DNA from: Burkholderiaceae bacterium
GTDB lineage: Bacteria; Pseudomonadota; Gammaproteobacteria; Burkholderiales; Burkholderiaceae
Length of the DNA: 57,670 nt
Direction: 5' to 3'
Assembly (NCBI GenBank): GCA_947457875.1
Contig: CANGWV010000002.1
Coordinates: forward strand, 1 to 57,670
Part shown: positions 35,989 through 44,701 of the stretch, in pieces
Layout: every line of letters begins with the position of its first letter
Numbering within the stretch: the first letter of the stretch is position 1
The notes under the pieces: model-generated
Database searches by the model: none
Told to the model about the DNA's origin: nothing
Seen by the model: the letters and a program-made list of their open reading frames with translations, nothing else
Program-made: the position numbers and the translations under genes

Positions 35989-36744
35989 ATGCCATTTAAA
36001 ATTTACCGACCCGACGCTGGCGACATTGACCCTAAATACGCATTAGATAGTCGGTTTCTGTACAAAAACCTGGAAAAATTCTTTTCCCCAGGTCCGGTTT
36101 CTGCCATTTTCAATACCAAATCATCACAATTGCTGCCAGTAAGTGTGGACGCCATTGATGCCAAGACGGGCTTTAAATTCAAGGTAGAGGAGCCCCCTAA
36201 AAATGGGGTCCACGCATTCATCAGCGACCCTTGTATTTTTGTAGCTGGGCTGGAGCTGGGTAAATTGCAGTTTCCAATGCAGGGATTAAGGCCGCTGGAT
36301 AACGGATTACTGGCATGCGACATCCCCAAGGCAGCCGATTTAATCCAGCGCCGGGAGGATTTTAGGGTTCCCGCCCCTCCCGATAGGGCATTTAAGGCCT
36401 TGATTTATTTCACTGTCGGCAAGGAAATGATTGCCGACATTGTTGATATTTCGGATACAGGCATTCAGTTTGATCTGCGCTTGGGCGCTACCGAGCTGGA
36501 GGTCGGGACCATTTGGACCAATTGCACTTTAGAGCGTTTGCAAGCCCGTACTGCCAAGTTCGATCTCATCATTCGAAATGTTAGGCCAAGCCTCTTGGAG
36601 GAGTCACGGATTCGGGTGGGATGCGAGCTGCATTTGCCTACGCGCTTGAATTTAAATGAGTTTGCCAGCACCAGGACCGCCATTCAGAGCTCCCGAGTCA
36701 ACCACCGAATCAATTATTGGTTTCAAGAGGCTTCGTGGTGTTGA
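35989..36744 (+). CDS. YcgR-like PilZ-domain protein, copy 2
   Basis: A flagellar-brake type c-di-GMP receptor with intact RREDFR and DISDTG motifs in the PilZ domain. It is paralogous to the 27711-28469 product: both contain LRLGATE and a TLERL/YFERL segment followed by IxNVRP. The frame is open from ATG 35965, but the paralogue's start aligns with ATG 35989 (MPFKIYRP, 251 residues), which is preferred. The two copies flank the chemosensory-like and flgAMN block. Confidence 0.88.
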   Translation: MPFKIYRPDAGDIDPKYALDSRFLYKNLEKFFSPGPVSAIFNTKSSQLLPVSVDAIDAKTGFKFKVEEPPKNGVHAFISDPCIFVAGLELGKLQFPMQGLRPLDNGLLACDIPKAADLIQRREDFRVPAPPDRAFKALIYFTVGKEMIADIVDISDTGIQFDLRLGATELEVGTIWTNCTLERLQARTAKFDLIIRNVRPSLLEESRIRVGCELHLPTRLNLNEFASTRTAIQSSRVNHRINYWFQEASWC

Positions 36745-36841
36745 TTTTCTGGCCCCAATTGTGAAAAAACAGTAATGCATCGAGTGTGGCTGGCAAACTA
36801 TAATCTTTTTAATCAAATCATCTATTTTGGAGTTCGATTCC

Positions 36842-37519
36842 ATGGGTTACGGCGCAATTGAATTAGGTCAACTCAATATGCAAAAAGGCAAGTTTGATGT
36901 TGCCTTTGATATTTTGTACGACTGTGCAGTGAATGACCAAAATGACGATGCTGTTTTCCTGATGACCAAAATGGTCTTCGATGGAAATCTTTCCCCAGAG
37001 CACATTGAAAAATTCTACGAGCTCCAAAACGGCCATACCAGCTTGGGTAATGGCTATGCACTCTTTAATGTGGGATTGATGCACGAGCGCGGCCTTGGAA
37101 AAGTGGCTCAAAATTACAAAATTGCGGTTGATTATTACCAAAAAGCAGTTAAAGAAGAAGTAAAAGATGCTTACTGCAATTTGGGTAATATCCTGGCCCT
37201 TGGCTTAGGAATGGAGCAAGGGGTTCCAAGGGACGTCAAGATGGGGGTGAAGTACCTTTCAGTGGGGGCCGAAGAGGGAAGTCGGCAGTGCGCCTACACC
37301 TTGGGCTCGCTCTACGGCAAGGGTGAATTTGTGCCGCAAGACCTTAAAAAAGCCTTCTTCTATCTCTCGTTAGCAGCGCTGCAGGGTCATGATCAAGCAA
37401 AGCGAGTGTTGCATATTTTTGTGCATAGCCATAAAGAAGACTATAGCGAAGAGATGACTGCTGCGGAGTTGCAGTTTGGCAAGATTCAAAACTTACGTAT
37501 GCTGTACAAGTGCTTATAA
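36842..37519 (+). CDS. SEL1/TPR-repeat protein 1
   Basis: The 225-residue cytoplasmic protein has a short TPR-like N-terminal domain followed by about three SEL1 repeats (NVGLMHERGLGKVAQNYKIAVDYYQKA, CNLGNILALGLGMEQGVPRDVKMGVKYLSVGA, YTLGSLYGKGEFVPQDLKKAFFYLSLAA in parts). SEL1 proteins are interaction scaffolds. ATG 36842 with GGAG 9 bases before is chosen over a TTG upstream. The C-terminus (QFGKIQNLRMLYKCL) is shared with its neighbour. No signal peptide. Confidence 0.85.
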   Translation: MGYGAIELGQLNMQKGKFDVAFDILYDCAVNDQNDDAVFLMTKMVFDGNLSPEHIEKFYELQNGHTSLGNGYALFNVGLMHERGLGKVAQNYKIAVDYYQKAVKEEVKDAYCNLGNILALGLGMEQGVPRDVKMGVKYLSVGAEEGSRQCAYTLGSLYGKGEFVPQDLKKAFFYLSLAALQGHDQAKRVLHIFVHSHKEDYSEEMTAAELQFGKIQNLRMLYKCL

Positions 37520-37535
37520 GGGAATCGCAATGACG

Positions 37536-37565
37536 GCTAATCTGGCTTGATTAGCGTTGTTCCTT
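37536..37565 (+). terminator. Hairpin between the two SEL1 genes
   Basis: GCTAATC (37536-37542) pairs exactly with GATTAGC (37549-37555), followed by the T-containing GTTGTTCCTT. It probably attenuates read-through from the first SEL1 gene. Confidence 0.5.
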
Positions 37566-37647
37566 AAAGCAGTGCGATCTGCACGGCGAGCAATTCTAGT
37601 GCTCCACCGTGCCCCAGAGTAGTCATCACTTTCACAATTGGTCATCC

Positions 37648-38331
37648 ATGCAGTTTGATAATTCACGCTTAGATATTGCCACCTTAAACCTCAAAAAGGG
37701 CAGGTACAGTGCTGCATTCGAGATTTTCTTTGAGCTCGCGGTAAACGATTTTGATCAAGAGGCGCAATTTGCCTTAACCAAGATGTGCTTTGATGGCCAT
37801 CTTGATGCAGAACAAATTAATAAATTATTTACTTGGATGAACTCCAATAGTAGCTTGGGCAATGGCTACGCCCACTTTAATGTGGGCCTCATGCACGAGC
37901 GCGGTATGGGGGAGATTAAGCAGAATTACAAGACTGCCATTGAGTATTACGAGAAGGCAATTAAAGAAGAGGTACACGACGCCTATTGCAATCTGGGCAA
38001 TATATACGCACTTGGTCTGGGTGAGGAGCAGGGCATTCCAAGGGATATTTTCAAGGGCATTCGGTATTTAGCGGAAGGAGCCCAAGAAGGAAGTCGCCAA
38101 GCTGCATATACCTTGGGCTGCTTGTATGAGAAAGGTGACTATATTCCCCAAGACCATAAAAAAGCCTGCTACTACTTGGTGCTCGCTACCTTACAAAAGC
38201 ACGATCAAGCCCATCGGGTCTTGATTATGTTTCAGCACGCCAACAAAGGAAATTACGATCAGGAGTTTGATGCTGCTGAAGCGCAGTATGGAAAAATTCA
38301 GAATATGCGCAAGCTCTATCGCTGTCTGTAA
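37648..38331 (+). CDS. SEL1/TPR-repeat protein 2 (paralogue of protein 1)
   Basis: The 227-residue protein is a tandem duplicate of the preceding one, with the same N-terminal pattern (LNLKKGRYSAAFEIFFELAVND), the same SEL1 repeats and the same ending (QYGKIQNMRKLYRCL). ATG 37648 aligns with the paralogue's start; a GTG at 37609 would add 13 residues. It converges with fliA, 20 bases away. A role in the flagellar cluster is suggested by position only. Confidence 0.85.
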   Translation: MQFDNSRLDIATLNLKKGRYSAAFEIFFELAVNDFDQEAQFALTKMCFDGHLDAEQINKLFTWMNSNSSLGNGYAHFNVGLMHERGMGEIKQNYKTAIEYYEKAIKEEVHDAYCNLGNIYALGLGEEQGIPRDIFKGIRYLAEGAQEGSRQAAYTLGCLYEKGDYIPQDHKKACYYLVLATLQKHDQAHRVLIMFQHANKGNYDQEFDAAEAQYGKIQNMRKLYRCL

Positions 38332-38351
38332 AGACCTTACACAAACCAATA

Positions 38352-39041
38352 CTAGGCTTTGAGTTTGGCCCGAACGCGAATCATCCCTTGGGTATGAATT
38401 TGGCTAATGCGGCCCGGGGTGATGTTCATGACCTGCGCAATTTCCCGATAGGAAAGATCTTCTTGATAGTGCAGTGCAAATACCAGCCGTTCATTTTCAG
38501 GTAATCCTTCTAAGATTACCGCGATGCGTGCAGCGAGCTGACTCATTGCAACTGTGCGCATTGGATCGGATTCCATGGCGTCAGACGGCAACAGATCATC
38601 CGATAAATCATCGAGGGGCATGAGGTGCACCATGTTTGCCATGATGGCGTGGTATGCCTCGATGGTGATTTCAGCGCCCAGCGCAATTTCTTTTTCAGAT
38701 GGATGACGGCCTAAGTTTTGCTCCAGTTTGCGCGTCACCTTTTCAATGCCCTCAAGCTCGTCCCGCTGATTGCGTGGGAGGATGTCATTTTTTCGGCAGG
38801 AATCATAAATGGCGCCCCGAATGCGGGTACGGGCATAGGCCTCAAAGGCAAGGTTGGCTTGCGGCTCATACCGATTGAGGGCATCCAAAAGACCAGTCAG
38901 TCCTTCTTGGATTAGGTCATCGACCTCGACATTGGGCGGCAAACGCGAGCAGATTTGATGGGCAATTCGCTTGACCAAGGGCAAATGTTGCTCAATTGCT
39001 TGATTAATGTCGATCGACTGGGCGTAGGCGGATGGCTTCAA
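38352..39041 (-). CDS. fliA: Flagellar sigma factor FliA (sigma-28)
   Basis: The 229-residue sigma-70-family factor transcribes late flagellar genes. Region 2 (HLPLVKRIAHQICSRLPPNVEVDDLIQEGLTGLLDALNRY in parts), region 3 with FliA-type RNDILPRNQRDE-like sequence, and region 4 HTH (YREIAQVMNITPGRISQIHTQ) are visible. It is the last gene of the minus-strand flhA-flhF-flhG-fliA operon, 41 bases after flhG. Its antagonist FlgM is coded 3 kb away. Confidence 0.95.
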   Translation of the reverse strand: MKPSAYAQSIDINQAIEQHLPLVKRIAHQICSRLPPNVEVDDLIQEGLTGLLDALNRYEPQANLAFEAYARTRIRGAIYDSCRKNDILPRNQRDELEGIEKVTRKLEQNLGRHPSEKEIALGAEITIEAYHAIMANMVHLMPLDDLSDDLLPSDAMESDPMRTVAMSQLAARIAVILEGLPENERLVFALHYQEDLSYREIAQVMNITPGRISQIHTQGMIRVRAKLKA

Positions 39042-39082
39042 TCACAACTCATTTTGTGGGGGGGCACTTCATTCTATGCGAC

Positions 39083-39898
39083 TTAGCTTGTGATTCGTGC
39101 GGAGATGGCCTTAAAAAATCCCATGGGCAAGACGAACTCATGTGACTCGCCTTTGCTGACCGGGCTCCAGGTTAAATCATCGGGATCTACCTCGACGCGC
39201 TCGGCGGTGAAGGCTTTAATCCACCCAATGAAATCCAGGGGCTGCTCCAGTGCAGACAGCGAGGCGGTATGGAGTTTTTCAAATGCCTGGGAGCCAGCGG
39301 CTTCATCTTCTCCGCCCACGATTAAGATCGAGAGTGGCTCGTCGACTTGCAAAATCGCCATTTGGCGAATCAGGACCATGGCTTTCTTGAGCGAATCATG
39401 GTCAATTGCCGTCACCAGAATGCGCTTAATGTTGCTACCGTAATACGAAACGATATTAGCTTGCGGGTCAATCGTCGGAAAAATGATGTAGTCAATATCG
39501 ATTTCATGACTGACTAAACGTTGATCCAGCTGGGGGTATTTGGCAAAGCGGTGGCTTACCTCCGGACGCAATTTAACGCTGGTTGCGTACCAAAAATTCT
39601 CTTCAATCGCTTTAATGCTTCTGGGCAAGTCAACTGAGCTGGTAAACACTTGCCCTAAATCATAGCGAATGGGGTATAAAAATCCCGACATGGTTTTGCG
39701 CTCAGACAGCGCAATCTCGTCAATCAGCAATACCTTATGCCCTAAGTGCTTTACATTCTGCGCGGTGCTATGACCTAGGTGAATAGTTGAGTCGGCATCG
39801 AGGGTGCTCGCAATGCAAATCACCCGCGCCAGCTCGGCGCCAAAAATATTACGTAAGCCCGCTGCTTGATCTGTACTGCCGGTGGTGGCCGTGTTCAT
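39083..39898 (-). CDS. flhG: FlhG/FleN-like MinD-family protein with degenerate ATPase site
   Basis: The 271-residue protein lies between flhF and fliA, where FlhG (FleN) is expected. It keeps the DQAAGLRNIFG N-terminus typical of FlhG, the strand that carries the Walker A' aspartate (KVLLIDE, 55-61) and the IVSYYGSNIKRILVTAID stretch. The deviant Walker A motif (K-G-G-x-G-K-T) is absent; residues 31-41 read STLDADSTIHL, so the nucleotide-binding lysines are missing. FlhG controls flagellar number with FlhF; without an ATPase this copy must work differently or be decaying. Start overlaps the flhF stop (ATGA). Confidence 0.85.
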   Translation of the reverse strand: MNTATTGSTDQAAGLRNIFGAELARVICIASTLDADSTIHLGHSTAQNVKHLGHKVLLIDEIALSERKTMSGFLYPIRYDLGQVFTSSVDLPRSIKAIEENFWYATSVKLRPEVSHRFAKYPQLDQRLVSHEIDIDYIIFPTIDPQANIVSYYGSNIKRILVTAIDHDSLKKAMVLIRQMAILQVDEPLSILIVGGEDEAAGSQAFEKLHTASLSALEQPLDFIGWIKAFTAERVEVDPDDLTWSPVSKGESHEFVLPMGFFKAISARITS

Positions 39899-41529
39899 GG
39901 GTTTACTTTGCGAATCCAGTCGCCCAAGTGATCTGAAAGGAGTGCAGGCACTTGTTCGTCTGTAATCGAGAATGTTTCGGAGAAGGCGCGTATGGCCATG
40001 GCGCGGTGACTCAAGTAATTAATATCGGGCTGGCTGAGGTCTTCTGGAACGCGTTGTCCATTGGAAACAAACATTACGGATAAATCATGTCGAATCACAC
40101 TATCAATCACGGGAGCGAGATGGGCAGCTTCATCAATTTTAGTAATGATCACTGAATCGAGTTTCTCGCCATTGGCATTGAGCATCGCTTGGTTATGCAG
40201 ATTAATGACCTCTTCCTGGGTGCGCAAATCGGTTGTGGAACTCATGACTAAAATGCGCCTTGCTTTGTTAGAGCCATGCTGCAGCAAGAGGGACTGCTCA
40301 ATCATTAAGGTGTCGCGTTGACTGACCCCGGCGGTATCCAAAATCACAATTTTGCGATTGGAAAACTCCTTAATCTTGGCAGCTAAATCCTCACTATCCC
40401 GAACGGCAGTGAGTGACAGGCCCAAGATCTTGGCAAAGGTTTTGAGTTGCTCCTGAGCGCCAATACGGTAGGTGTCAGTCGTCAAGAGTGCAACTTGATT
40501 ACGGCCGTAACGCAATACGCAGCGCGCCGCAATCTTGGCAACGGTGGTGGTTTTACCAACCCCGGTGGGACCAATAAATGCAAATACACCGCCGCGATCA
40601 AAAATATCAAACGCATGGGACGTCTTAATCATGCACTTGACTTGCTCACGGGCATTTTTGATGAGGGCTGGAACGCTTAAATCTTCGGGCAGTTTGCGCG
40701 CAATTTCAGCGCACAGCTTTGGTGAAAAGCCACTGTTCAGCAGGTGCTTCACAATTTCGGTAACGTGCTTATTTTCCTGTTGAATACTGCCCCAAAAATT
40801 GCTGGCAACATGGGACTGGAGTAAGTATTTGACTTCACTGATTTCAGTTAAGAGCTTTTCGACTTTGGGCGAGCTAGCGGATTCAAACCCACTCAGACTG
40901 CTTGCTAGAGGCGGTGCGCTTGGGGCGCTGGTAGCACTAGAGGCAGCCGCTTTTTGCAATACCGCTTCGGAATTGCGATGCGCTTGCGCGGCGTTCTGCG
41001 CGGCTAGCCTGGCGGCGTTTAGCGCCGCAAGATCTTGAGATGCCTTTGCATTTGCAGCAGCAGATGCATTAAAAATCGCATCATTGTTAGAGGGGTTGAT
41101 CACACTACTGTCGTTGCGGTGAATGCGCTCCACGTTATTAAATGAGGTTGGCAAAAATGCTTCGGAACCCGGCGCCCGAATGGGGCGACCTGCTCTGGCT
41201 GGATTACGCCTAAGACTACCCACCGGGATGTCGCTACGCAACTTTGGCTCTGGACTCTGTACACGGCGGGCAATTGCATTCTCAAATTTATCGGAGAGGC
41301 CAGATTGCGCCATAGACCGCTCTGAAAAGGGACTGACTTCCGCACTGAAGGCATCGGTTGCTTCGGAGTGACTGGATAAATTGGCTAAGTCTTGCGAGGT
41401 GATGGCAATGATTTCGACACCTTGGTCGGTGTCCTTCGTGGAGAGCACCATGGCGTCCGAACCCAATTCAGTGCGAATCAACTTTAATGCTTCGGCCGTA
41501 TTGGCTGCGATGAATTTTTGAGGGCCCAT
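39895..41529 (-). CDS. flhF: Flagellar biosynthesis GTPase FlhF
   Basis: SRP-type GTPase that places flagella at the pole in many bacteria. The 544-residue protein has the FlhF B-domain start (MGPQKFIAANTAEALKLIRTELG), a long disordered Ala/Ser/Pro linker (about 60-240), a helical N domain, and the G domain with GPTGVGKT at 320-327, DTYRIGAQEQL, and the DTAG motif (VILDTAGVSQRDT). The motifs are intact, in contrast to its partner FlhG. It lies 36 bases after flhA. Confidence 0.95.
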   Translation of the reverse strand: MGPQKFIAANTAEALKLIRTELGSDAMVLSTKDTDQGVEIIAITSQDLANLSSHSEATDAFSAEVSPFSERSMAQSGLSDKFENAIARRVQSPEPKLRSDIPVGSLRRNPARAGRPIRAPGSEAFLPTSFNNVERIHRNDSSVINPSNNDAIFNASAAANAKASQDLAALNAARLAAQNAAQAHRNSEAVLQKAAASSATSAPSAPPLASSLSGFESASSPKVEKLLTEISEVKYLLQSHVASNFWGSIQQENKHVTEIVKHLLNSGFSPKLCAEIARKLPEDLSVPALIKNAREQVKCMIKTSHAFDIFDRGGVFAFIGPTGVGKTTTVAKIAARCVLRYGRNQVALLTTDTYRIGAQEQLKTFAKILGLSLTAVRDSEDLAAKIKEFSNRKIVILDTAGVSQRDTLMIEQSLLLQHGSNKARRILVMSSTTDLRTQEEVINLHNQAMLNANGEKLDSVIITKIDEAAHLAPVIDSVIRHDLSVMFVSNGQRVPEDLSQPDINYLSHRAMAIRAFSETFSITDEQVPALLSDHLGDWIRKVNP

Positions 41530-41565
41530 GCTTTCGCTCCGGAGTAGATCTCTTGTATAGTGATT

Positions 41566-43656
41566 TTAGGGGTTTTTGCCCGTTTGGGAACAAAGAACTT
41601 TGAAGAAAGCGAGATTGGCGGTTGGCGGCAATTCGCTTAAGGCCAGTACGATCGTTTGGGGACAAACGCGGCGCGCTATTCGGGAGATGGTGGTGCGGGT
41701 TCGGGTGCCGCAAACAATCACTGGGGGCAGGTTTTGGTTCTCCATTTCCTGGACCCCTAAAATGACCTCTTCACCAAACATACGGGCCAATGCCGGCTCA
41801 ATTAGCCCATCCGGTGCAATGGCTCCGGCGCCTATCGATTGTTCAATTAAACGCTCAAATTCTGGCTGAATGCCTAAAACCTGGTAATTGTTGCCGTCGC
41901 CCAAGGTGTCTTGAACAATCGTGCGGCGCAGTGCATAGCGAATGTGCGGCAGGATTTCCAATGGGTCATTGAGTTTGCCTGCGAATTCGCTGGAGATCTC
42001 CAAAATGGTGCGCAGGTCTTTGATCGGTACATTCTCTTCAAGCAAGAGCTGCAAGGTGCGCTGCAACTGGGCTACGGTCACAATCTTTGGAATCACATCC
42101 TCAACTAGTTTGGGGTAGCTCATCTTAAAATGATCAAGCAAGTCTTGCGTTTCTTGGCGACCCAGCAGCTCGGCAGCGTGCTGGTGAATGAGGTGATCGA
42201 GGTGGGTGGTAATGACCACCGCGGGCTCCACTACGGTATACCCTTTGGCGATCGCTTCATCGCGCATGTTTCGCTCGATCCATACCGCAGGCATGCCAAA
42301 GGTCGGGTCTTTGACTTCAATGCCCGGAATTTTTTCAGTACCACTTTGCTGAATAGCGAGCAAGCGATCGGGTAAGCACTGGCCGCGGCCAATCTCTGCA
42401 CCGTAGAGCAAGATACGGTAGGTTTCAGCATTGAGTTGCAAGTTATCCCGAATGTGCACCGACGGAATTAAGAAACCCACTTGGGTCACAAACTTACGCC
42501 GAATCGCTTTAATGCGCTTGATTAGATCGCTGTCATCGCCCTTGTCCACGAGGGGGATCAAGCGATAGGCCAACTCAAGGCAAAGCGGCTCAACGATCGG
42601 TACGTCTTTCCATTCCAGCTCTTCGTTCATTACAGGTTTGGCAGAGGCAATTTTGTCTGCCGCCACCTTTCGTTTGATGCGCTGATGGCTTATGTAGGCA
42701 AGCCCCCCAAAGAGCAGAGCAAAGCTAAGAAAAATGAGATGCGGCATGCCGGGCAAAATGCCCAAAATACCCATCACAGCAGCCACTACGCCCAAGGCGC
42801 TGCTGTTGGCTTCAAACTGCTTGGAGACCTGTCCTGAAAAATCATCCTCAGTCGCAACGCGGGTGACCAAGATACCGGCCGCCGTTGAAATAATCAGCGC
42901 TGGAATTTGGGCAACGAGGCCATCGCCAATGGTCAGCGATGCAAATATTGCAAGGGCTTTGCCAAATTCCATGTCGTGCTGTAGCACGCCGATCATCACG
43001 CCGCCGACCAAGTTGATCACCAAAATCAGGATACCGGCGATGGCGTCGCCCCGAACAAACTTAGAGGCACCATCCATGGAGCCGAAAAAGTCTGCTTCTT
43101 GGGCGACATTGGCACGGCGGGCTTTTGCTTCCTCTTGCTGAATCAAACCGGCATTGAGATCGGCATCAATCGCCATTTGCTTACCGGGCATCGAATCCAA
43201 GGCAAAGCGGGCAGAGACTTCAGCCACACGGCCAGAACCTTTGGTGATCACCACGAAATTGATGATGGTGATCACGATAAAGATAACGATACCGACGGCA
43301 TAGTTGCCGCCAATCAAAAACACACCAAAGGCCTCAATGACCTTGCCGGCTGCATCGGTGCCTTTATGGCCTTCCATCAGCACAATGCGGGTGGAGGCCA
43401 CGTTTAGCGATAGGCGCAGTAAAGTGGTGAGCAGCAGTACGGTCGGAAAGGCAACGAAATCATTAAAACTCTTGATGTTGATCGCCGTAAACAAAACAAT
43501 GATCGAGAGTGCAATATTGAAGGTAAAGAGCACATCGAGTAGAAAAGCTGGCAAGGGCACCAGCATCATGACCAGTACTAGCAGTACCAATATGGGGATG
43601 GCGCCTTGTGCCGATGGACTCGGCAATCGTGCGGTGTCAAAACCCAATATTTTCAT
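41566..43656 (-). CDS. flhA: Flagellar export gate protein FlhA
   Basis: The 696-residue core component of the flagellar type III export gate has about eight N-terminal membrane helices and a cytoplasmic C-terminal domain. The FHIPEP family signature is visible at about 150-170 (RFALDSMPGKQMAIDADLNAG). It heads the minus-strand operon; flhB, which often precedes flhA, is not adjacent and must lie elsewhere. Everything upstream of its start for about 500 bases is non-flagellar. Confidence 0.96.
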   Translation of the reverse strand: MKILGFDTARLPSPSAQGAIPILVLLVLVMMLVPLPAFLLDVLFTFNIALSIIVLFTAINIKSFNDFVAFPTVLLLTTLLRLSLNVASTRIVLMEGHKGTDAAGKVIEAFGVFLIGGNYAVGIVIFIVITIINFVVITKGSGRVAEVSARFALDSMPGKQMAIDADLNAGLIQQEEAKARRANVAQEADFFGSMDGASKFVRGDAIAGILILVINLVGGVMIGVLQHDMEFGKALAIFASLTIGDGLVAQIPALIISTAAGILVTRVATEDDFSGQVSKQFEANSSALGVVAAVMGILGILPGMPHLIFLSFALLFGGLAYISHQRIKRKVAADKIASAKPVMNEELEWKDVPIVEPLCLELAYRLIPLVDKGDDSDLIKRIKAIRRKFVTQVGFLIPSVHIRDNLQLNAETYRILLYGAEIGRGQCLPDRLLAIQQSGTEKIPGIEVKDPTFGMPAVWIERNMRDEAIAKGYTVVEPAVVITTHLDHLIHQHAAELLGRQETQDLLDHFKMSYPKLVEDVIPKIVTVAQLQRTLQLLLEENVPIKDLRTILEISSEFAGKLNDPLEILPHIRYALRRTIVQDTLGDGNNYQVLGIQPEFERLIEQSIGAGAIAPDGLIEPALARMFGEEVILGVQEMENQNLPPVIVCGTRTRTTISRIARRVCPQTIVLALSELPPTANLAFFKVLCSQTGKNP

Positions 43657-43927
43657 GCGTATCGGTCTATTGCCTGATCAAAAAAGGAAGAAATCGCCAA
43701 AAAACGGCAGTAAATCAGTAAGCACTAACCTATATCTAGTGATTAGCGCCCCAATAGACACTAAATATACTGTAGTTCAGGGGAAAAAACAGCAAAAATG
43801 GCAAAAATTGCCGCACTTTTGGATAAAAATTGCCCCGTTACTGCAAAAAGCATTTTTACCTCAATTTTTGGCCTTTTAGGGCCGTAAATAAACCACGATT
43901 TCTATTAACGTATTTGTAAAACGTACC

Positions 43928-44080
43928 TCAAAATGTTTCGGCATGCGTATAAATCTCTTTAATGCTGATCTCTTTGGCAGGCTTTTCTGAGCCCAAGATT
44001 GGTCCGCTGAAAAGTCTTTCCTGAGCCTCACTTCTCCGTTTAGCAGCTACACGAGTGCGGCTACCTTCAGGCTCCTTCAT
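43928..44080 (-). CDS. Possible small or remnant gene
   Basis: A 50-codon frame beginning MKEPEGSRTRVAAKRRSEA and ending IYTHAETF; the frame stays open about 22 codons further upstream without an ATG (LLFGADYVLNNGIGAM). It has balanced residue use and no obvious Shine-Dalgarno, so it may be the 3' remnant of a larger gene. No family recognised; it could equally be chance. Confidence 0.3.
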   Translation of the reverse strand: MKEPEGSRTRVAAKRRSEAQERLFSGPILGSEKPAKEISIKEIYTHAETF

Positions 44081-44163
44081 AGCCCCAATACCATTATTTA
44101 AAACGTAGTCCGCACCAAAAAGTAGTCCTTATAAAAGCCTTTCAAGATATTGTAATAAACTAT

Positions 44164-44178
44164 TTGTCATAATGACAA
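44164..44178 (+). promoter_or_regulatory. Palindrome TTGTCATAATGACAA, candidate operator
   Basis: TTGTCA and TGACAA form a perfect inverted repeat with a three-base centre, 34 bases before the ATG of the next gene. The regulator is unknown. Confidence 0.4.
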
Positions 44179-44212
44179 TATGTTTATTTTCATCAGAAAA
44201 GGAAAGTAGTTA

Positions 44213-44551
44213 ATGGAACATAGTGGCATGCTTCAGGAGGCAGAAAATCTGGTCAATATAGGCCATTTTGAAGAAGCTTTTGACAAGTTTATGGCGTTGG
44301 AGTCCGGCACATATGATGCGACATATCTACGCGCCTGTCAGATGGCGCTAGCAAATCAGCTAAAAAAACCACAACTCACTGAGTTATTCGAAGCTCTGGA
44401 AAAAGAGGTTTGTAGAAAAAATGCTAACGCAATATTCAATTACGGATGCATTAAAGCGCACCTGAAAGAAGTTGGGGCTGCGCGTGAATTGCTTACGCAG
44501 GCAAGTAAAATGGGCATTAGTTCAGCAGGTGATCTCTTGCGCAGAATTTGA
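44213..44551 (+). CDS. Small TPR-like protein
   Basis: The 112-residue helical protein has TPR-like pairs (MLQEAENLVNIGHFEEAFDKFMAL and AIFNYGCIKAHLKEVGAARELLTQASKMG). Its plan resembles the N-terminal domain of the two SEL1 proteins (short helix, AF-x-F/I, then a repeat with YG/NVG), so it may be a shortened relative. AAAGGAAAG precedes the ATG. No signal peptide or membrane helix. Confidence 0.7.
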   Translation: MEHSGMLQEAENLVNIGHFEEAFDKFMALESGTYDATYLRACQMALANQLKKPQLTELFEALEKEVCRKNANAIFNYGCIKAHLKEVGAARELLTQASKMGISSAGDLLRRI

Positions 44552-44598
44552 TCTAAGTAATAAAATCTATAGTATTAATTAGTTCAATTAGGCATCCT

Positions 44599-44667
44599 AG
44601 ACCCTGGTCGATTCCGCGCCGGGCCACCAAGAAACACCAAAACCACCTTCGTGTGGTTTTTTCATTT
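44599..44667 (+). repeat. Direct repeat copy A, tRNA-3'-end-like plus terminator
   Basis: About 69 bases with a T-arm-like GGTCGATTCC, then GCGCCGGGCCACCA resembling an acceptor end with CCA, then a hairpin (AAACCAC-N6-GTGGTTT, 44640-44659) and T run. A diverged second copy is at 45854-45920. It looks like a decayed tRNA gene end with its terminator, the kind of sequence integrases use. Confidence 0.6.
44640..44662 (+). terminator. Terminator within repeat copy A
   Basis: AAACCAC (44640-44646), loop CTTCGT, GTGGTTT (44653-44659), then TTT. A perfect seven-base-pair stem with a T run. Confidence 0.8.
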
Positions 44668-44701
44668 GGCCCCCTGTAGTATTAATAACGGGACTGAATA
44701 A

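Larger units (their letters stand above)
43657..44212. other. AT-rich 556-base region between flhA and the accessory strip
   Basis: It holds the presumed flhA promoter (minus), a possible 50-codon frame (43928-44080, minus) and a perfect palindrome TTGTCATAATGACAA at 44164-44178, which lies 35 bases before the next gene and is a candidate operator. Nothing else is recognised. Confidence 0.5.

Noticed and set aside
37565-37597. Sigma-28 promoter before the second SEL1 gene
   Set aside because: TTAAAGCA followed by GGCGAGCA has a roughly correct spacing but matches the -10 consensus in only about five of eight positions.
43304-43879. Long plus-strand frame antisense to the start of flhA
   Set aside because: It covers coding sequence of the well-identified flhA on the other strand and its product is low-complexity; no independent support.
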